Positions 5,378 to 9,197 of a stretch of 9,197 nt of DNA are shown piece after piece. The notes under the pieces are model-generated. The model saw only the letters and a program-made list of their open reading frames with translations, was not told the DNA's origin and made no database searches. The translations under genes were made by a program, and so were the position numbers. The first letter of the stretch is position 1, and each line of letters opens with the position of its first letter. Source of the stretch: Candidatus Rokuibacteriota bacterium (GTDB lineage: Bacteria > Methylomirabilota > Methylomirabilia > Rokubacteriales > JACPHL01); contig JACPHL010000062.1 of the NCBI GenBank assembly GCA_016188625.1, positions 1-9,197 of the forward strand. Direction: 5' to 3'.

Positions 5378-5953
5378 TTGCGTCTCCTCCCGGCACGGCT
5401 CCTCGTCCTGACCCTGGCCCTCGGGGCCGTCGTCGCGCTCTTCGGCGCGGCGAGGAGCGCGAAGGAGGCCAGGGACAAGCCCGAGGCCCTCTACGAGGCC
5501 CTCCGCCTCATCCGGCCGGAGAAGCCGCTCACGGCCAAGGCGTTCACCCTGCCGGCGCCCGGCGGGGGGACGGTGCGCCTCGCGGACTTCCAGGGGCAGG
5601 TGATCTTCCTGAACTTCTGGGCGACCTGGTGCCCGCCGTGCAAGGAGGAGATGCCGGCGATGGAGCGCCTCTACCGGAAGCTCAAGGCGAAGGGGTTCGT
5701 CGTCCTGGCCGTCTCCATCGACACCGACGGCGAGGCCGCGGTCGTCGCCTTCCTCCGGGAGCACGGTCTCACCTATCCGGTCGCCCTGGACCCCACGATG
5801 GAGGTCGCCCGGCTCTACACGGTGCGGGCGCTCCCCTCCACCTACCTCATCGATCGGAAGGGCCGGATCGCGGCCATGGCGCTCGGGGCGCGGGAGTGGG
5901 ACGGCCCGGAGGCCGTGGCCCTCATGGAGGCCCTCCTGGCCCAGCCCTCTTGA
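5378..5953 (+). CDS. TlpA/ResA-family membrane-tethered thiol-disulfide oxidoreductase
   Basis: The 191-residue protein has an N-terminal signal anchor (about 5-24, PARLLVLTLALGAVVALFGA) followed by an AhpC-TSA/Redoxin-type thioredoxin fold. The active site is WCPPC (84-88) in NFWATWCPPCKEEMP, with the cis-proline loop ALPSTY (151-156) and the insertion LREHGLTYPVALDP (126-139) typical of TlpA/ResA. It would reduce disulfides outside the cytoplasmic membrane, for example in apocytochrome c or other envelope proteins. No lipobox cysteine is seen, so it is probably an uncleaved anchor. The start is a TTG, 9 nt after the anti-sigma stop and in the same frame, without a clear ribosome site, which suggests translational coupling. 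CcdA, the usual electron donor to TlpA/ResA proteins, follows 31 bp later. The specific client is not readable. Confidence 0.9.
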   Translation: MRLLPARLLVLTLALGAVVALFGAARSAKEARDKPEALYEALRLIRPEKPLTAKAFTLPAPGGGTVRLADFQGQVIFLNFWATWCPPCKEEMPAMERLYRKLKAKGFVVLAVSIDTDGEAAVVAFLREHGLTYPVALDPTMEVARLYTVRALPSTYLIDRKGRIAAMALGAREWDGPEAVALMEALLAQPS

Positions 5954-5984
5954 TTTTCCGCGTCTGGTAAGCTATAGAGGACCG

Positions 5985-6719
5985 ATGGCGTTCGGCGATC
6001 TCTCCCTCCTGGTGGCCTTCTCGGCCGGGCTCTTCTCCTTCCTCTCCCCGTGCGTCCTGCCGCTGTTCCCCTCGTACCTCTCCTTCATCACCGGCATGTC
6101 CGTGGAGGAGCTCCAGGAACCGGTCCGGGGCCGCCGCCAGATCGCCCTCCACTCCCTGGCCTTCATCGTCGGGTTCTCGGCGGTCTTCGTGGCCATGGGG
6201 GCCTCCTTCAGCGTCCTCGGCCAGCTCCTCTTCGGCTACCGGGAGGTGGTCCGCTACGTCGGGGGCGCGCTGATCATCGCCTTCGGCCTCTACATCGCCG
6301 GGGTCCTGCCCCTTCGCTGGCTGGGTCGCTACCGGCAGGTCCAGCTTCGGGCCAAGCCCGCCGGCTACCTCGGGACCTGGCTGGTGGGGGTGACCTTCGC
6401 CATCGGGTGGACCCCCTGCGTGGGGCCCATCCTGGGCTCGATCCTCACCCTGGCCGGCACCACCGAGACGGTTCAGACCGGGGTCGTGATGCTCACCGCC
6501 TACTCGGCGGGCCTGGCCCTCCCCTTCTTCCTCGGCTCGATGGCCCTGGGCTCCTTCCTCACCGCCTTCCGGCGCTTCCGCCCCTTCATCCCCGTCGTCG
6601 AGCGGGTGGCGGGGGCGCTCCTGATCGCGGTGGGGCTCCTGGTCGTCACCAACTACTTCACCGTCCTCAACGCCTACGCCATCAGCCTGACCCCGGAGTG
6701 GCTCCTCAAGCGCCTGTAG
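5985..6719 (+). CDS. ccdA: CcdA cytochrome c biogenesis / DsbD-like transmembrane electron carrier
   Basis: The 244-residue integral membrane protein has about six hydrophobic segments, as in CcdA, the minimal form of the DsbD transmembrane domain. The redox cysteine pair is present: Cys23 in LSPCVLPLFPS and Cys145 in GWTPCVGPILG, both within the two conserved proline-containing helices. It takes electrons from cytoplasmic thioredoxin and passes them to extracytoplasmic thioredoxin-like proteins, most obviously the TlpA-family protein encoded just upstream. The ATG is preceded by AGAGGA 3 nt away. The length is typical. The 3' end meets or overlaps the homoserine kinase gene, implying co-transcription. 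No ccmF/ccsB-type cytochrome assembly gene lies in the window, so a role in cytochrome c maturation specifically is inference. Confidence 0.93.
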   Translation: MAFGDLSLLVAFSAGLFSFLSPCVLPLFPSYLSFITGMSVEELQEPVRGRRQIALHSLAFIVGFSAVFVAMGASFSVLGQLLFGYREVVRYVGGALIIAFGLYIAGVLPLRWLGRYRQVQLRAKPAGYLGTWLVGVTFAIGWTPCVGPILGSILTLAGTTETVQTGVVMLTAYSAGLALPFFLGSMALGSFLTAFRRFRPFIPVVERVAGALLIAVGLLVVTNYFTVLNAYAISLTPEWLLKRL

Positions 6720-7627
6720 GGACGCGCCGGGTCCGCGTGCGGGTCCCGGCCACGGCCGCCAACCTCGGTCCCGGCTTCGACGCCCTCGGCCTGGCCCTGA
6801 CCCTCTACAACGAGGTCGAGCTGGAGGAGGCCGAGGGGATCGAGGTGGAGATCGGGGGCGAGGGGGCGGCGACCCTGCCCCGCGGCGAGGAGAACCTGGT
6901 CGTCCAGGGGGCCCGGGCGGTCTACCGCTCCACCGGGCGTCCCTTCCGCGGGCTCCGGGTCCGGCAGACCAACCGGATCCCGCCCGGCCGCGGCCTCGGC
7001 GGGAGCGCCTCGGCGTGGCTCGGCGGGATGCTGGGGGCCAACGCCCTGCTGGGCGATCGGCTCTCCCGCGAGGCGGTCCTGGACCTCGCGATCCAGCACG
7101 AGGGGCACCCCGACAACCTGGCCGCCGCGCTCCACGGGGGGCTGATCGTGGTGTGCTGGGAGCCGGAGGCGCGCCTGGTGGCGAAGCTCCCGGTCCCCGA
7201 CGGGATCGGGCTCGTCCTCCTGGTCCCCGACCGCGAGGCCTCCACCCGCGAGGCCCGCGCGATCCTCCCCGAGGTCGTCCCCCGCCAGGACGCCGTCTTC
7301 AACGTGGGACGGGCCTGCCTGCTCCTGGCGGCCCTCTGGCAGGAGCGCTGGGATCTCCTCGCCCCCGCCATGGCCGACCGCCTTCACCAGCCCTACCGTC
7401 GGGGCCTGTTCCCGTGGATCGACGGGGTCTTCGCGGCCGCCCGCCGGTCGGGGGCTCTCGGCTGGGCCCTGAGCGGGGCCGGGCCCTCGGTCCTCACCGT
7501 GGTGCGCGGGGCCCCGGAGCCCCTGGCGCGGGCGCTCGAGGCGGCCCTGGCGGCGGAGGGGCTCAAGGGGCAGAGCCTCGTCCTCGGGGTGGACCGCGAG
7601 GGGGCCCGGGTGGAAGAAATGAGTTGA
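6698..7627 (+). CDS. thrB: Homoserine kinase (GHMP kinase family)
   Basis: This GHMP kinase phosphorylates homoserine with ATP to O-phosphohomoserine, the penultimate step of threonine synthesis, in the cytoplasm. The three family motifs are in order: VRVPATAANLGPGFDALG (14-31), the phosphate-binding loop PPGRGLGGSASA (95-106) and the C-terminal SGAGPSVLTV (259-268). EGHPDN (135-140) is also characteristic of ThrB. The phosphate loop has Gly102 where GLGSS is usual. The start is uncertain. GTG at 6698 keeps the whole first beta-strand and gives 309 residues, but overlaps ccdA by 22 nt. GTG at 6737 avoids the overlap but leaves only MRV before the first motif. Neither has a good ribosome site, which fits coupling to ccdA translation. 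No other threonine-pathway gene is in the window. The stop codon lies inside the -35 box of the next promoter. Confidence 0.9.
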   Translation: MAPQAPVGTRRVRVRVPATAANLGPGFDALGLALTLYNEVELEEAEGIEVEIGGEGAATLPRGEENLVVQGARAVYRSTGRPFRGLRVRQTNRIPPGRGLGGSASAWLGGMLGANALLGDRLSREAVLDLAIQHEGHPDNLAAALHGGLIVVCWEPEARLVAKLPVPDGIGLVLLVPDREASTREARAILPEVVPRQDAVFNVGRACLLLAALWQERWDLLAPAMADRLHQPYRRGLFPWIDGVFAAARRSGALGWALSGAGPSVLTVVRGAPEPLARALEAALAAEGLKGQSLVLGVDREGARVEEMS

Positions 7628-7653
7628 CGCCCCGGCGGGGGGCCTGCTATCGT
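7624..7653 (+). promoter_or_regulatory. Sigma-70-type promoter for the zinc-ribbon gene
   Basis: TTGACG (7624-7629), an 18-bp spacer and TATCGT (7648-7653) form a promoter that overlaps the thrB stop codon. The predicted start near 7660 leaves a leader of about 230 nt before the zinc-ribbon start codon. The leader (to 7890) shows short G/C palindromes but no riboswitch I can name. Confidence 0.5.
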
Positions 7654-7890
7654 CAGGCTGAGAGTTCGACGTCCATCCCGAGCGACCAGCCGCGGAACCC
7701 CTGGAGTGATCAGCACCTGGCCGGTTGTCCTGGCCCCCCCGATGCCGTCCGCCGTCATCCCTGAGGCGTCCGCCCCACCATGGGGAGTCGCGTCCATCGC
7801 GGCTCAGCCTACCTCGACGGGAGGTGAGATCGGTAGTCACGTCGTGCCCCAACGCCCAGCCACCCGATAGCCACGAGGAGACGTGAGGGT

Positions 7891-8211
7891 ATGGATTTCC
7901 AGGACAAGGTGTTGACGTGCCGGGAGTGCGGGAAGGAGTTCCTCTTCTCAGCCGGTGAGCAGGCCTTCTACGCCGAGAAAGGGTTCCAGCACGAGCCGAC
8001 GCGGTGCCGCAACTGCCGGACGGCCCGGAAGCAGGGGACGTCCTCGGACGCGGGGGCGCGGACCCTCTACCCGGCGGTCTGTTCCGAGTGCGGGAAGGAG
8101 ACCCAGGTCCCCTTCAGGCCGACCCCGGGCAAGCCGGTCTACTGCCGGGACTGCTTCCAGAAACGCGCCAGCAACCCCCCCCGCCGGAGTCCGGCCTTCT
8201 TGGAGCCGTAG
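7891..8211 (+). CDS. Double zinc-ribbon protein (zf-trcl plus CxxC-x17-CxxC)
   Basis: The 106-residue protein carries two treble-clef or ribbon-like zinc modules. Module one uses Cys10, Cys13, Cys39 and Cys42, with the block FYAEKGFQHEPTRCRNCR (26-43) typical of the probable zinc-ribbon domain family (zf-trcl). Module two uses Cys64, Cys67, Cys85 and Cys88, spaced as CxxC-x17-CxxC. A basic, proline-rich tail follows (residues 90-106). Such proteins are common in bacterial genomes but their role is largely unknown; RNA or nucleic-acid binding is a reasonable guess, not shown here. There is no signal peptide. The ATG has GAGGG immediately upstream and GAGGAG about 10 nt upstream. It is expressed from its own promoter and is convergent with a small membrane-protein gene. 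Confidence 0.85.
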   Translation: MDFQDKVLTCRECGKEFLFSAGEQAFYAEKGFQHEPTRCRNCRTARKQGTSSDAGARTLYPAVCSECGKETQVPFRPTPGKPVYCRDCFQKRASNPPRRSPAFLEP

Positions 8212-8292
8212 CCAGCCCCGTTTCCGCCTCACCCTCCCGTCAGGGCCGCCCGCGGCGGTCGCGTTCGGAGGCCGTGCCCGGGGCGGTCCGGA

Positions 8293-8505
8293 TCACTCCC
8301 GGACCCCCTCGTAGATGAGCAGGACGAGCCCGACGAGGCCGAGCAGGATGCCGGTGGCGATGCCGGCGGGGACGGGGGAGGGGAGGACCTTTCCGGAGAG
8401 GAACATCAGCCCGAGTCCGAAGGCCAGGAGCCCGAACCCGGCGCGCATCAGGCGGGTGAAGATCGGCTCGTCCCCCGTTCGCATCTCGCGGCGCCACTCT
8501 ACCAC
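8293..8505 (-). CDS. Small two-helix membrane protein, hypothetical
   Basis: The 70-residue product has a short charged N-terminus, two hydrophobic segments (about 19-37, LMRAGFGLLAFGLGLMFLSG, and 46-65, PAGIATGILLGLVGLVLLIY) and a short charged C-terminal tail, YEGVRE. This hairpin topology would place both ends on one side of the membrane. I do not recognise a family. The start is uncertain: GTG at 8505 is used, while ATG at 8484 gives MRTGDEPIF; neither has a good ribosome site. The hydrophobic pattern with charged flanks supports a real gene, though G/C-rich DNA can yield such frames by chance. It is divergent from dcd and convergent with the zinc-ribbon gene. Confidence 0.55.
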   Translation of the reverse strand: MVEWRREMRTGDEPIFTRLMRAGFGLLAFGLGLMFLSGKVLPSPVPAGIATGILLGLVGLVLLIYEGVRE

Positions 8506-8557
8506 GACCCCGGGCGCGCGCTCAAGCGGCGAGGGCGCCCCAGGAGGGGGAAAACCC

Positions 8558-8587
8558 TTGACTTCCCGCGCGCGCGAGGGGTAGCAT
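8558..8587 (+). promoter_or_regulatory. Sigma-70-type promoter for dcd
   Basis: TTGACT (8558-8563), an 18-bp spacer and TAGCAT (8582-8587) precede the dcd start by about 30 nt. The spacer equals that of the promoter at 7624, and the alternating CG run in it (8568-8576) is notable. The short leader holds a G-rich stretch that may serve as the ribosome site. Confidence 0.6.
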
Positions 8588-8616
8588 GAAACCGTAGTCC
8601 GGGGACGGGCGGGGGC

Positions 8617-9168
8617 GTGATCAAGAGCGACCGGTGGATCAAGCGGATGGCCCTGGACAAGGGGCTGATCACCCCCTTCGAGGAGCGCCAGGTCCGGGCC
8701 GGGACCATCTCCTACGGCCTCTCCTCCTACGGCTACGACATCAGGATCGCGGATGAGTTCAAGATCTTCACCAACATCAACACGACCATCGTGGACCCCA
8801 AGCAGTTCGACTCGCGCTCCTTCGTGGACTACAAGGGGGAGGTGTGCATCATCCCGCCCAACTCCTTCGCCCTGGGGCGGTCGGTGGAGTACTTCCGGAT
8901 CCCCCGGAACATCATGACCCTCTGCGTGGGGAAATCGACGTACGCCCGGTGCGGGATCATCACCAACGTGACCCCCTTCGAGCCGGAGTGGGAGGGGTAC
9001 GTGACCCTGGAGATCTCCAACACCACCCCCCTCCCGGCCAAGATCTACGCCAACGAGGGGATCGCCCAGGTCCTCTTCTTCGAGGCCGACGAGGTCTGCG
9101 CGGTCTCCTATGCCGACCGGCAGGGGAAGTACCAGGCGCAGCAGGGGATTGTCCGCCCGCGGGTCTAG
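8617..9168 (+). CDS. dcd: dCTP deaminase
   Basis: The 183-residue enzyme deaminates dCTP to dUTP, feeding dUMP and thereby dTMP synthesis in the cytoplasm; it works as a trimer. It matches well-known Dcd proteins closely (the Pseudomonas version is 188 residues): [11 protein letters not shown] (2-12), [13 protein letters not shown] (31-43), [12 protein letters not shown] (51-62), [12 protein letters not shown] (77-88) and [20 protein letters not shown] (105-124). By comparison with the E. coli enzyme, Ser107, Arg111 and Glu132 correspond to catalytic Ser111, Arg115 and Glu138. It is about five residues shorter than the Pseudomonas protein, in the loop before ISYG (around residue 29). The GTG start is used, with only a G-rich sequence upstream; it gives the canonical N-terminus. 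It has its own promoter. Only 29 bp follow before the window ends, with nothing recognisable. Confidence 0.96.
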   Translation: MIKSDRWIKRMALDKGLITPFEERQVRAGTISYGLSSYGYDIRIADEFKIFTNINTTIVDPKQFDSRSFVDYKGEVCIIPPNSFALGRSVEYFRIPRNIMTLCVGKSTYARCGIITNVTPFEPEWEGYVTLEISNTTPLPAKIYANEGIAQVLFFEADEVCAVSYADRQGKYQAQQGIVRPRV

Positions 9169-9197
9169 GACCGCTCGGGTGAAGGGCTGGGGTAGGG

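Noticed and set aside
4424-5764. A 446-codon minus-strand open frame
   Set aside because: It lies antisense to the anti-sigma and TlpA genes, with a biased Glu/Gly/Pro/Arg composition expected of the reverse frame of G/C-rich coding DNA.
6050-6697. Upstream part of the homoserine kinase frame, open for over 200 codons
   Set aside because: This part overlaps ccdA in another frame and encodes a His/Arg/Pro-rich non-protein-like sequence; ThrB homology begins near 6730.
7640-7720. TPP riboswitch-like look: GCCTG/CAGGC hairpin followed by TGAGAG and a later GGAACCCC
   Set aside because: The second half of the TPP consensus (CTGATC-x-GG-x-TAATGCC and the closing GCG-AGGG) is absent, the hairpin overlaps the predicted -10 box, and the downstream gene is not thiamine-related.
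7706-7870. A 54-codon plus-strand open frame (GTG start) in the leader of the zinc-ribbon gene
   Set aside because: There is no convincing ribosome site or recognisable motif, and the Pro/Ala/Ser-rich product is what random G/C-rich sequence gives. Only conservation could rescue it.
8240-8292. G/C hairpin GCCGCC-CGC-GGCGGT between convergent genes as terminator
   Set aside because: The stem is short, contains a wobble and has no T-tract on either strand; similar small palindromes occur throughout this G/C-rich sequence.

Overview
This is a very GC-rich window (about 70% G+C by eye) with tightly packed, ordinary bacterial housekeeping and regulatory genes. GTG and TTG starts are frequent, and many spurious open frames lie antisense to real genes. 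Gene content and style (FlK-like thioesterase, QorA-type reductase, ECF sigma plus zinc anti-sigma, TlpA, CcdA) suggest a Gram-negative, probably uncultivated lineage of the Rokubacteria/Methylomirabilota or deltaproteobacterial kind. That placement is inference from style, not a proven assignment. I see no rRNA, tRNA, CRISPR array, insertion sequence or phage gene.

Layout. Positions 1-226 carry no gene but hold a strong fold-back inverted repeat and a weak terminator. Positions 227-1228 (minus strand) hold a two-gene unit: an FlK-type hotdog acyl-CoA thioesterase, then a small protein with a decayed RelA/SpoT-like HD domain. A 207-bp divergent spacer with a perfect 12-bp palindrome separates this from a plus-strand quinone oxidoreductase (1436-2404). 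That gene converges on a minus-strand pair: an unrecognised 165-residue protein (3067-3564) and a small HExxH metallopeptidase-like protein (2415-2939), separated by a 15-bp hairpin.

Positions 3565-3822 form a second divergent promoter region. From it run, on the plus strand, an ECF sigma factor (3823-4410), a membrane-anchored zinc anti-sigma factor (4556-5368), a membrane-tethered TlpA/ResA thioredoxin (5378-5953), CcdA (5985-6719) and homoserine kinase (about 6698-7627). The first four read as one envelope thiol-redox unit: CcdA carries electrons across the membrane, TlpA uses them on extracytoplasmic disulfides, and a sigma/anti-sigma pair with a Cys/His zinc site lies directly upstream. 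Two hairpins, the first terminator-like, sit between sigma and anti-sigma.

The right end has a double zinc-ribbon protein (7891-8211) behind a long leader, a convergent small two-helix membrane protein (8293-8505, minus) and dCTP deaminase (8617-9168). Three plus-strand promoters with near-consensus -35 boxes and 17-18 bp spacers can be read directly, before the sigma, zinc-ribbon and dcd genes. No wholly new system is evident. The most interesting items are the redox-linked sigma operon with its internal hairpins, the unrecognised 165-residue protein, and the palindromes in the divergent spacers.
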